Shown: piece after piece, positions 6,695-12,404 of the stretch
Numbering within the stretch: the first letter of the stretch is position 1
Layout of the letters: every line of letters begins with the position of its first letter
NCBI GenBank assembly: GCA_026770585.1
Contig: MU646452.1
Span: 476,611 to 489,676 of the forward strand
Length of the DNA stretch: 13,066 nucleotides
Direction of reading: 5' to 3'
From: Baffinella frigidus
Taxonomy: Eukaryota; Cryptophyceae; Cryptomonadales; Baffinellaceae
Translations under genes and position numbers: made by a program
The notes under the pieces: generated by a model
Database searches by the model: none
What the model was told of the DNA's origin: nothing
The model's input: the letters and a program-made list of their open reading frames with translations, nothing else

Positions 6695-7041
6695 GTCAGA
6701 CCCTCAACCCTAAACCCTACACCCTACACCCTAAACCCAAAACCCTAAACCCTAAACCCTAAACCCCAAACCCCAAACCCTGAGCCCCAAATTCCCAACC
6801 CCAAACCCCAAACCCCAAACCCCAAACCCCAAACCCCAAACCCCAAACCCCAAACCCCGAACCCCAAATCCCGCACACCAAACCTCAAACCCCAAACCCC
6901 CACACCCCTCACTCCAAACCCAAACAAACCCAAACAAACTCAAACAAACCCAAACAAAACAAAACAAACCCAAACAAACTCAAACAAATCCAAACAAAAC
7001 AAAACAAATCCAAACAAACTGAAACAAACCCCACACACTAG
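6695..7041 (+). repeat. Telomere-like array passing into CAAAC repeats, a whole intron
   Basis: GTCAGACCC leads into CCCTAAA units, then a long CCCCAAA block (about 6760-6895), then from 6925 to 7030 CCCAAACAAA units with a higher-order repeat of about 48 bases, ending CACACTAG. The reverse frame reads GFGVWGL repeats, a product of the heptamer only. Confidence 0.88.
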
Positions 7042-7079
7042 GAACGCCGCCGCTCTCGCCGCCCAGGAGGCACTACTCG
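7042..7079 (+). CDS. Micro-exon I (NAAALAAQEALL)
   Basis: A 38-nt GC-rich island between CACTAG and GTAAAC. After one base the frame reads NAAALAAQEALL and leaves a G, which with AC of the next exon gives Asp. The donor GTAAACCC is itself the first unit of the following (CCCTAAA) array. An Ala/Leu-rich helix is likely. Confidence 0.58.
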
Positions 7080-7239
7080 GTAAACCCTAAACCCTAAACC
7101 CTAAACCCTAAACCCTAAACCCTAAACCCTAAAACCTAAACCCTAAACCCCAAACCCTAAACCCTAAACCCTGGCCCCCAAACCCCAAACCCCAAAACCC
7201 AAACCCCAAACCCCAAACCCCAAACCCCAAACCCTGCAG
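7080..7239 (+). repeat. Most regular telomere-like array, a complete intron of 160 bases
   Basis: GTAAACCC is followed by eight near-perfect CCCTAAA units, then CCCCAAA units, then CCCTGCAG. Apart from the G of the donor and the GCAG of the acceptor, virtually nothing but heptamers is present. Confidence 0.92.
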
Positions 7240-7325
7240 ACGCAGAGTCGGCGTTCCTCTCGAGTCTCCTGCGTGACTGCAACGTGTCTGCAAACATCGT
7301 CTGGGACCCCACACCCTACGCATGG
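7240..7325 (+). CDS. Exon J (LRDCNVSANIVWDPTPYAW)
   Basis: After CCCTGCAG, and following two bases, the frame reads AESAFLSS then LLRDCNVSANIVWDPTPYAW, with donor GTCTGT at 7326. The 86-nt exon starts in the phase left by exon I and ends in phase 0. NVS is a possible N-glycosylation site. It directly precedes the exon with the tyrosinase-like motif. A second frame is also open, so the choice rests on phase and context. Confidence 0.58.
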
Positions 7326-7469
7326 GTCTGTCTCCCTCTTTTTCATTGACCCGCTGATGTTCCTCCGTTTCCGGGTTGGTGGTTTCGGGCTGCGTTTTGA
7401 GCGTTTGGGCGTGGTGGGCGTGTTGGTGTGAATACAGGTGTGTATGTGAAGAGCAAGGCTTGCAGTCTC

Positions 7470-7485
7470 TGGCTCTCTCGCTCTC

Positions 7486-7516
<31 letters not shown>

Positions 7517-7521
7517 CCCTC
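7470..7521 (+). repeat. CT microsatellite before the acceptor of exon K
   Basis: About 50 bases of CTCTCT end 22 bases upstream of the CCCGTAG acceptor, acting as an exaggerated polypyrimidine tract. Confidence 0.9.
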
Positions 7522-7542
7522 TCAACGTGTCCTTTCCCGTAG

Positions 7543-7607
7543 GTTGCGGACACGACGCAAGACCCGCTCATGTTCCACCCGACGGGTCTGACCGTGGATC
7601 GCCTCTG
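7543..7607 (+). CDS. Exon K with DPLMF...VDRLW, tyrosinase-like CuB segment
   Basis: After a polypyrimidine tract and CCCGTAG the frame reads VADTTQ then DPLMFHPTGLTVDRLW. Tyrosinases and hemocyanins carry D-P-x-F-x-x-H-H-x-x-x-D-R-x-W at the CuB site, so the DP...F...DRLW frame matches. The second His of HH is Pro, and the spacing to DRLW is one residue longer, so a copper ligand may be missing. No CuA segment (F-x-x-W-H-R) is visible in frame elsewhere. There is no GT donor; a GC donor at 7608 joins cleanly to 7767, giving LWHER. Another family cannot be excluded. Confidence 0.42.
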
Positions 7608-7614
7608 GCACGAA

Positions 7615-7762
7615 CCCAACCCCTAAAACCCGAAACCCAAAACCCGAAACCCGAAACCCGAAACCCGAAACCCGAAACTCTGAACCCGAAACCCGAAACC
7701 CCAAACCCTAAACCCTAAAACCCTAAACACGAAAACCTAAACCCTGAACCCTAAACCTTGAA
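7615..7762 (+). repeat. Telomere-like array with a CCCGAAA sub-domain
   Basis: About ten ACCCGAA units around 7627-7700 and then CCCTAAA units fill the interval to the acceptor AATCAG at 7761-7766. Confidence 0.9.
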
Positions 7763-7766
7763 TCAG

Positions 7767-7803
7767 GCACGAACGCGTGGTCCCGGACGGGTCTCGTCGC
7801 CTG
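7767..7803 (+). CDS. Short exon L (HERVVPDGSRRL)
   Basis: After AATCAG, joined to exon K, the frame reads HERVVPDGSRRL up to donor GTACGC at 7804, leaving phase 0 for the exon at 8846. The nine bases GGCACGAAC occur at both the end of exon K (7607-7615) and the start of this exon (7766-7774), so the splice point is ambiguous within that repeat. Confidence 0.42.
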
Positions 7804-7941
7804 GTACGCTCCCGCTCCTCAGCTACTACCCTGAAAATTACCACACACTGCCTCACGTGTACAGGTCCCACTCGAGGCTGGAAGTGGGAGTATTTAAAAT
7901 GTGGGGTTGTTAAATTTAGTACCAGGCACGGGCGGGTTTGT

Positions 7942-7975
7942 TCACGTATCTCAAGGTGTACCTTGAGATACGTGA
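7942..7975. other. Perfect hairpin, 16-bp arms, 2-base loop
   Basis: TCACGTATCTCAAGGT and its exact complement flank GT. It could be a relic of an element or an RNA stem in the intron. Confidence 0.75.
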
Positions 7976-8597
7976 CCAAACGTCCCTATTTGTGTGAAAA
8001 TTACTACGCATCTTTTCCCCTCCTTCACTTGTAATAGAATCCCTCTTTTAAAATAGTCACATTTTTAGCCTCGAGTAGCGCTCCCGCTCCTGAGCCACCA
8101 TCCTGAAAATCACTACACACTGCCTCACTTGTAGCGCGTTTGCGGTAATTGTTGTCCGTTTTCGAGTTTGAGTTGTCGAGTTGTCGAATTTTCATTTGTT
8201 CCAGAGGTGTTCATTTAAAATGTTTTACGACCTTTACAATATTTTAAAACGAACAAAAAATTACCGCACACGCTCTACAGGTCCCTGGGTTTCAAAACAT
8301 GTGTTTGATCCGCCTCGAATTATTTCATATGCCCCACTTGAGGACCACCCTCCACACAGTGGACTTCGAGGGTTTTGGGACCCCTAGATTTAGCGGTAAC
8401 GTGACCAAATTTGCATGAGAAAATCTTTAAAGTTAACTGCCCAACAGGGTAAGTTGACTTTTGATGAAAGGTCCGTAGTCCACCGTGTGGCAGGCGGTTC
8501 TGCCGCGTGTATGTTGCAGGCGCATCCACGTTCTTTGGTGGAAGTGGTTTGAGGTTGAGGAGACGGTTTTATGATGGCCGACGACGTAGGGTCTTAA

Positions 8598-8722
8598 TCC
8601 GGGAACAAGTATTTTTCTTTTAAGAATCTGGCAACGAAAATTACTACACATAGGTCACGTCCCGAAGAATTTGTGTAGTAATTTTTATGCGAATTTTTAA
8701 AAGAAAAATACTTGTTCCCGGA
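8598..8722. mobile_element. Foldback MITE-like element, family 2
   Basis: TCCGGGAACAAGTATTTTTC at 8598-8617 returns as its complement at 8703-8722; the arms continue to ATTACTACACA at 8650 and TGTGTAGTAAT at 8672. The arms differ between CTGGCAACG (left) and the right side. It shares its blocks with the element at 3681-3800. Confidence 0.8.
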
Positions 8723-8845
8723 TGAGTCTGGGTCATGCATCGGACATCTTCTTCTTCTTTATTACCTAGAGACGACTGATCCAAAGGTCTATGATCCTTA
8801 AGACGTGACCGCCTCGTAACGTCACGTCTGAATGTTTTTTTGCAG

Positions 8846-8905
8846 GCGGAAGCCACGGAGATGTGGATCATTAACTTCATTTTCACCATGGGCACTGACG
8901 ACACG
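8846..8905 (+). CDS. Exon M (EMWIINFIFTMGTDDT)
   Basis: A 60-nt phase 0-0 exon after TTTTTTTGCAG, with donor GTTCGT at 8906. It reads AEAT then EMWIINFIFTMGTDDT. The poly-T tract and CAG make a strong acceptor. The middle is hydrophobic but too short for a membrane span. No family recognised; the phase matches exon L before it and the N exons after it. Confidence 0.58.
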
Positions 8906-8977
8906 GTTCGTACCCACCTACGATCCTTTTCTGTGCCAAGTAGGAGGGGTGCTGGAATGGCGAGTGTTTCCAGCAAC

Positions 8978-9113
8978 ACTAAACCCCCAACAATAAACCC
9001 TAAGCCCTACACCCTAAACCCTAAACCCTTAACCCTTAACCTTAAACCCTAAACCCTAAACCCTAAAACCTAAAACCTAACACCTAAAACCTAAAACCTA
9101 AAACCTAAACCCC
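8978..9113 (+). repeat. Telomere-like array ending at an acceptor
   Basis: CCCTAAA, CCCTTAA and CCTAAAA units run to CCCCAG at 9110-9115, immediately before the first CNV exon copy. Confidence 0.88.
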
Positions 9114-9115
9114 AG

Positions 9116-9160
9116 TGCAACGTGATGTACATCCCGCGAGTCTCCTCCAACGTCTCTCGC
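9116..9160 (+). CDS. Exon N copy 1 (CNVMYIPRVSSNVS)
   Basis: After CCCCAG the frame reads CNVMYIPRVSSNVSR, matching the first half of the full copy at 9419-9503. The second half is missing. GTCTCT or GTCTCC inside it could act as donors. Copies differ mainly at third codon positions or conservatively (I/L, M/L), which supports this frame. Confidence 0.48.
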
Positions 9161-9260
9161 AAATTTCCAAATTTCATGTTTTTCCTCCTATGGACGTGAC
9201 CATTTTCTTGTACTAATTTTAGAATTGACATGTAAATGGGGGTGTTGCGGGTTTGGTAAG

Positions 9261-9283
9261 TGCAACGTGCTGTACCTCCCGCG
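9261..9283 (+). pseudogene. Exon N copy 2, truncated (CNVLYLPRG)
   Basis: After GTAAG the frame reads CNVLYLPRG and then runs into a purine-rich GGAGG/GAGA microsatellite and a stop. It has lost the rest of the exon. Confidence 0.5.
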
Positions 9284-9396
9284 GGGAGGAGAGGGTGGGT
9301 AGGGGGAGAGACGGGAGGGAGGGGTGGAGGAGAGAGAGAGGGAGGGAGGGAGAGAGAGCGAGCGAGCGAGGGCGAGAGGGTGTGTGTGTGTGTGTG
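9281..9396 (+). repeat. GA-rich microsatellite followed by GT repeats
   Basis: GGAGAGA- and GCGAGCGAG-type purine tract, then about eight GT units, between truncated copy 2 and complete copy 3 of exon N. Confidence 0.88.
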
Positions 9397-9418
9397 CTAA
9401 ACGGGGGTCGTGTGGCAG

Positions 9419-9503
9419 TGCAACGTGCTGTACCTCCCGCGGGTCTCCAACAACATGTCAGCCATCCAGCAAACCTACTCTCTCGATGAACGCAACACCT
9501 TCG
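9419..9503 (+). CDS. Exon N copy 3, complete (CNVLYLPRVSNN...YSLDERNTF)
   Basis: An 85-nt exon between GTGGCAG and GTACCT. It reads CNVLYLPRVSNN then MSAIQQTYSLDERNTF and leaves one base G, the phase expected by the exon at 10443. NMS is a possible N-glycosylation site. It is the most complete of six copies. The family is not recognised. Confidence 0.62.
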
Positions 9504-9625
9504 GTACCTAGCTCTGCCTCAGTTGTATTCTGGCTCGTCCTAAAGGCGTTCTATTCGCCCTTTTGGACTGAATTTCTGCTCTTAAATCCTTTGAAAGACG
9601 AGCTAGAATAAAACTCGGGCCGAGG

Positions 9626-9698
9626 TACATCCCGCGGGTCTCGAACAACATGTCAGCCATCCAGCAAACCTACTCTCTCGATGAGAGCAACACCTTCG
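9626..9698 (+). CDS. Exon N copy 4 (YIPRVSNN...YSLDESNTF)
   Basis: It matches copy 3 from YIPR to the donor GTACTC at 9699, with L to I and R to S changes. The CNV start is replaced and the only AG at the edge is CGAG at 9621-9624, so it begins about seven bases later. It could be an alternative first part or a truncated copy. Confidence 0.52.
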
Positions 9699-9793
9699 GT
9701 ACTCCAATTGATACCAAACCACGTCATTAACAGCATTGTCAAGCAATCGCTTATCAAAGAATACCTTAACCACAAGCTTTGCGGTACGCTCTT

Positions 9794-9963
9794 CCACCAA
9801 CCCTCACGGAAGGACCAAATCGATTGATTTCGACCTGTTCCCAAAAGATGATTTTGTACCAAGATTGGGACTTAAGGTAACACAGCCGGGCGAATTCGCC
9901 TGGCTGGCAAGGTAAATCCGAGGTCTGAGAATCGAGGATTTGGTCTTTCCGTGAGGGTCGGTG
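9794..9963. mobile_element. MITE-like element between copies 4 and 5 of exon N
   Basis: CCACCAACCCTCACGGAAGG at the left end (from 9796) returns as the complement near 9935-9962 (CTTTCCGTGAGGGTCGGTGG), giving arms of about 28 bp with three mismatches. The interior holds a 24-bp near-perfect palindrome at 9883-9906 around CGAATTCG. No transposase. Confidence 0.65.
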
Positions 9964-9975
9964 GTTCCCTCACGC

Positions 9976-10009
9976 AAACCTACTCTCTCGATGAGCTCAA
10001 CACCTTTGG
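9976..10009 (+). pseudogene. Exon N copy 5, 3' part only (QTYSLDELNTF)
   Basis: The last 34 bases of the exon with donor GTACCC. The 5' part has been replaced by the inverted-repeat element ending about 13 bases upstream. No acceptor. Confidence 0.5.
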
Positions 10010-10073
10010 TACCCAACTCACTGTCTTGACCTAAGCATTCAGCTACTCACCTCGCTATGTTCACTTCACTCAC

Positions 10074-10113
10074 ATCCAACAAAACTACTCCGTCGATGAG
10101 ATCAAAATCTTTG
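10074..10113 (+). pseudogene. Exon N copy 6, diverged 3' part (IQQNYSVDEIKIF)
   Basis: It aligns with IQQTYSLDERNTF of copy 3, with donor GTACCA at 10114. It is the most diverged copy and lacks the front half. Confidence 0.45.
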
Positions 10114-10179
10114 GTACCACGCCAGAGGGCTCGAAACATCCATTTTTGACATCTTTCAGGCGGAAACCCAGGGTTGCTA

Positions 10180-10275
10180 AAGTCACTTTAGCCAGATCTG
10201 GCTAAGATAAGACAGTCATTACTCTCGAAGTCACTTTAGCCAGATCTGGCTAAGATAAGACAGTCATTACCCTCG
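10180..10275 (+). repeat. Tandem 48-bp direct repeat carrying an 18-bp palindrome
   Basis: Units 10180-10227 and 10228-10275 differ by one base. Each contains the perfect palindrome TTAGCCAGATCTGGCTAA (10188-10205 and 10236-10253). It looks like a binding-site or relic duplication; no function can be assigned. Confidence 0.85.
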
Positions 10276-10442
10276 AGCCCTTTGGCGTGGTACGCTCTTC
10301 CCCCACGCCTCTGCCCTGATCGGTCCAAGCATGGCGATTTTCACCGAGAGATCCTGCCTTGCTTCAACCCTAGAACGGGGGACATAAGGCTACCGAAAAA
10401 AAAGGGAATTCAAACACGCATGGCGCTCTTTGTTCCGCTAAG

Positions 10443-10556
10443 TCATCTCGGTGATGACTTCCGACGTCGAGACTCTCTCGGGAAGCACGCCGATCGCGCC
10501 AGCCACGACCTCCGACGGCTGCAACAGGGAATTCAAAATCCCATGGCGCGAGGCCG
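10443..10556 (+). CDS. Exon O (VISVMTSDVET...GCNREFKIPW)
   Basis: After GCTAAG the frame, starting with two bases that fit the phase of the N exons, reads ISVMTSDVETLSGSTPIAP then ATTSDGCNREFKIPWREA. GTGCGC at 10557 is a possible donor, leaving one base. The frame stays open to TAG at 10631 inside a CT tract, so the end is uncertain. It is Ser/Thr-rich with one Cys. The unit around GAATTCAAA...CTCGGTGATGA is duplicated with a period of about 123 bases (10406-10460 and 10529-10583); in the first copy the frame is broken by TAA. Family not recognised. Confidence 0.5.
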
Positions 10557-10616
10557 GTGCGCTAAATCATCTCGGTGATGAAGTGGACTCGGACCAGTTG
10601 GTCGTCAATGAAGGAA

Positions 10617-10682
10617 CCTCTCTCTCTCTCTAGGAGGTTGCTGAGAGAGAGAGAGAGAGAGCACGCGCGAGCGAGCGAGAGA
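10617..10682. repeat. CT/GA inverted microsatellite
   Basis: CCTCTCTCTCTCTCT is followed 14 bases later by GAGAGA repeats ending GCGAGAGAGG, giving a foldback purine/pyrimidine hairpin. Confidence 0.75.
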
Positions 10683-10730
10683 GGTTGTGTTTGTCTACCG
10701 TGACTCTCTCTCTCTGCTTGAACCGTGTGC

Positions 10731-10930
10731 GATCCACGCCCCCCCACCAGCCATTGACCTTCGGTAGCCTATTCCTTTCCTTCAGCCTCTCCCCTGATCT
10801 GACTAGCATTGCATTTCAGACCCACGCCCCCCCCAAAAAACATCGAACTTTGGTAGGCTATTCCCTTCGTTCAGTCTCTCCCCTGATCTATCCTAACATG
10901 GAGTTTTTGATCCACGCCCCCTCCGCAGGG
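10731..10930 (+). repeat. Tandem repeat of about 90 bases, two to three units
   Basis: GATCCACGCCCCC...CTTCGGTAGCCTATTC...CTCCCCTGATCT is followed by a second unit from 10820, and the start of a third (GATCCACGCCCCC) at 10909 that leads into the acceptor of the exon at 10929. A diverged relative lies at 10284-10335. Confidence 0.65.
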
Positions 10931-10968
10931 ATCAAGCTTTTCCCGTGTGGAGGGTTATCGCACCTCTG
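10929..10968 (+). CDS. Exon Q copy 1 (GIKLFPCGGLS)
   Basis: After CCTCCGCAG the frame, two bases in, reads IKLFPCGGLSHL, with GTCGTT at 10969 as a possible donor. The first half matches exon Q copy 2 at 11005 (I-x-x-FPCG). The second half differs, so it may be a diverged duplicate. Confidence 0.42.
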
Positions 10969-11004
10969 GTCGTTTCTAACGCAGAGTTCCATGATCCCCC
11001 GCAG

Positions 11005-11070
11005 GCATCGAGAATTTCCCGTGTGGCACCGAGAATTACGATCCTCTCAAACCTACTGATCGCACCACCG
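11005..11070 (+). CDS. Exon Q copy 2 (IENFPCGTENYDPLKPTDRT)
   Basis: After CCCCGCAG the frame, two bases in, reads IENFPCGTENYDPLKPTDRT and one Thr more, with donor GTTCTC at 11071. It is 66 nt, phase 1 to 1, and fits exon O before (G plus GC) and the exon at 11911 after. The FPCG core is shared with copy 1. Other frames here are also open, but this is the one supported by the duplicate and by phase. No family recognised. Confidence 0.52.
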
Positions 11071-11098
11071 GTTCTCGCGCCCTCCCTCCCCTATTCCC

Positions 11099-11117
11099 GT
11101 GTTGTTGTTGTTGTTGG

Positions 11118-11149
<32 letters not shown>

Positions 11150-11158
11150 TTGTTGTTG
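11099..11158 (+). repeat. GTT microsatellite
   Basis: About 18 GTT units with one or two interruptions, starting 28 bases after exon Q. Confidence 0.93.
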
Positions 11159-11660
11159 TTTTTCCTCCCCCTCCTCTTTCCCTTGTTCGTCTTCTTCTTC
11201 TTCCTCCCCCTCCCCTATTCCCTTCTTCTTTTTTTTCTTCTTCTTCTTCCTCCCCCTCCGCTTTCCCTTGTTCGTCTTCTTCTTCTTCCTTCCTCTCTCC
11301 TTTCCCTTTTTCTTCTTCTTCTTCCTCCCCCTCCTCTTTCCCGTCTTCTTCTTCCTCCTCCTCCTCCTCCCCCTCCCCTTCTTCTTCTTCTTCTTCTTCT
11401 TCTTGTTCCTCCCCCTCCCTTCCCCTTTCCCTTCTTCTTCTTCTTCTTCTTCTTCTTGTTCTTCCTCCTCCTCCCCTCCCCTTTCCCTTCTTCTTCTTCT
11501 TCTTCCTCCTCCTCCTCCCCCTCCCCTTTCCTGTCTTTTTCTTCTTCTTCTTCCTCCCCCTCCCCGTTCCCTTCTTCTTCTTCTTCTTCCTCCTCCTCCC
11601 CCTCCCGTCTTCTTCTTCTACTACTTCTTCTTCTTCCTCCCCCTCCCCATTCCCCTTCGC
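11159..11660 (+). repeat. 500-base polypyrimidine tract (TTC/TCC with CCCCCTCC)
   Basis: Nearly all C and T on the + strand, made of TTC runs and TCCCCCTCCCC spacers repeating roughly every 50-60 bases. Long open frames of Pro/Ser/Phe/Leu or Glu/Arg/Lys in every frame here are composition artefacts. Such homopurine-homopyrimidine tracts with mirror symmetry can form triplex (H-DNA). Confidence 0.93.
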
Positions 11661-11910
11661 CCACGCGCTGTCCCACAAACACCAAAACCCCAAGTCTACC
11701 TTTAGAAGGCTCATAGTGGTATCCAGTGGTCAAGCTCATACCACTCAGCGGACTTCGAAGGGATTTTGACTAAGCACTAAGCGACGAGACCTAGGAGCCT
11801 ACGGTAGGCAACCCGTAGGGGCGTAGCGGGGTTCACACGGATAAGGTAACGGAAACTTGGGCACTGAGTGTCCGAGAATCCATTCGTAGCCCTCTGTGTG
11901 GGAGCCCGAG

Positions 11911-11996
11911 CCTCTCCTGCGTGCGCCAAATATCCCCACTTGATCCACTTGATCGACCTGGACTGGGAGTGGCCACAGCGGTCAACACAGGGAACA
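11911..11996 (+). CDS. Exon R (YPHLIHLIDLDWEWP)
   Basis: After GCCCGAG and two bases, the frame reads SPACAK then YPHLIHLIDLDWEWP then QRSTQGT, with a strong donor GTAAGT at 11997. The phase in matches exon Q. LIDLDWEWP resembles the glycoside hydrolase family 18 catalytic motif D-G-x-D-x-D-W-E-Y/W-P and keeps D-x-D-W-E, but the leading D-G is H-L and the usual F preceding it is absent. With one motif only, a GH18 assignment is weak, and a chance match is possible. The coding nature itself is better supported, by the donor. Confidence 0.5.
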
Positions 11997-12021
11997 GTAA
12001 GTAGCACAATGCGTAGGGCAT

Positions 12022-12207
12022 GTGCGGTGCTGGCGCTGGTTGTTTGGCAACAAATTACCACTCTCTGTATGGAGGCCGCGTCGAGAAGCTTCGAACCGTT
12101 ACGCATCCCTTTAAGTCCTTTAGGTTCTTCGAGCTCCCAACATAGGCGGACACTGGAACGTGTGGTGCTGGCGCTGGTTGTTTGGCAACAAATTACGATT
12201 CTCTATG
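12022..12207 (+). repeat. Direct repeat pair (about 48 bases, 138-base offset)
   Basis: GTGYGGTGCTGGCGCTGGTT followed by GTTTGGCAACAAATTAC occurs at 12022-12069 and 12160-12207 with few differences. TTTGGCAACAAATTAC recalls the CTGGCAACGAAAATTAC core of family 2 elements. The stretch between (TAAGTCCTTTAGG...CTCCCAA) resembles 508-542. Confidence 0.7.
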
Positions 12208-12263
12208 AGCACAGCTTCTTCTCGAATCCGGGAGTGAGCACAATTTCCTTTCCATAATTCGCT

Positions 12264-12404
12264 GTTCTGAGCAGCGTGCTGCCTGCCGAACTTCACACTA
12301 ATAAATGTTTGGCGTTTTGAGCAGCGTGCTGTCTCCCGAAGTTCACGGAACAATACCGCCCGATCCTGCCTTTCCAAGAGTACATCAGCGCCGCCCAGGG
12401 GGAG
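12264..12404 (+). other. Duplicated segment upstream of exon S1, possibly coding
   Basis: GAGCAGCGTGCTGYCTSCCG plus AARTTCAC occurs at 12270-12296 and 12319-12345. The second copy runs on in the frame of exon S1 as KFTEQYRPILPFQEYISAAQ without a stop. An acceptor at 12340-12341 would make this part of exon S1 in phase 0. Copies S2 and S3 lack it, so it may instead be intron. Confidence 0.35.

Larger units (their letters stand above)
7804..8845. other. Repeat-element interval between exons L and M
   Basis: It contains three direct or partial copies of the family 2 repeat (around 7838, 7993 and 8104), the hairpins at 7942-7975 and 8598-8722, and a stretch at 8738-8815 related to 400-470 (CTGATCCAAAGGTCT and AAGACGT shared). 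AT content is higher than in the exons and I see no exon. Confidence 0.6.

Noticed and set aside
6745-7323. Minus-strand open frames reading GFGVWGLGFGVWGL repeats
   Set aside because: They are the translation of the heptamer array (period 7 gives a 7-residue repeat) and have no codon signature or independent support.
1-9113. CRISPR-like array
   Set aside because: The heptamers are contiguous with no unique spacers of constant length, and the region has eukaryotic splice signals.
11005-11059. A tyrosinase CuA-like motif, FPVWHREL, in one frame after the acceptor at 11004
   Set aside because: The neighbouring copy at 10929 preserves a different frame (I-x-x-FPCG), and that frame also fits the phases of adjoining exons and reaches a donor. 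The WHRE reading ends in TGA at once and is probably chance.
11091-11769. Long open frames rich in Ser/Leu/Phe/Pro (+) or Glu/Arg/Lys (-), up to 274 residues
   Set aside because: They come from the polypyrimidine tract, are open in nearly all frames, and show no non-repeat domain.
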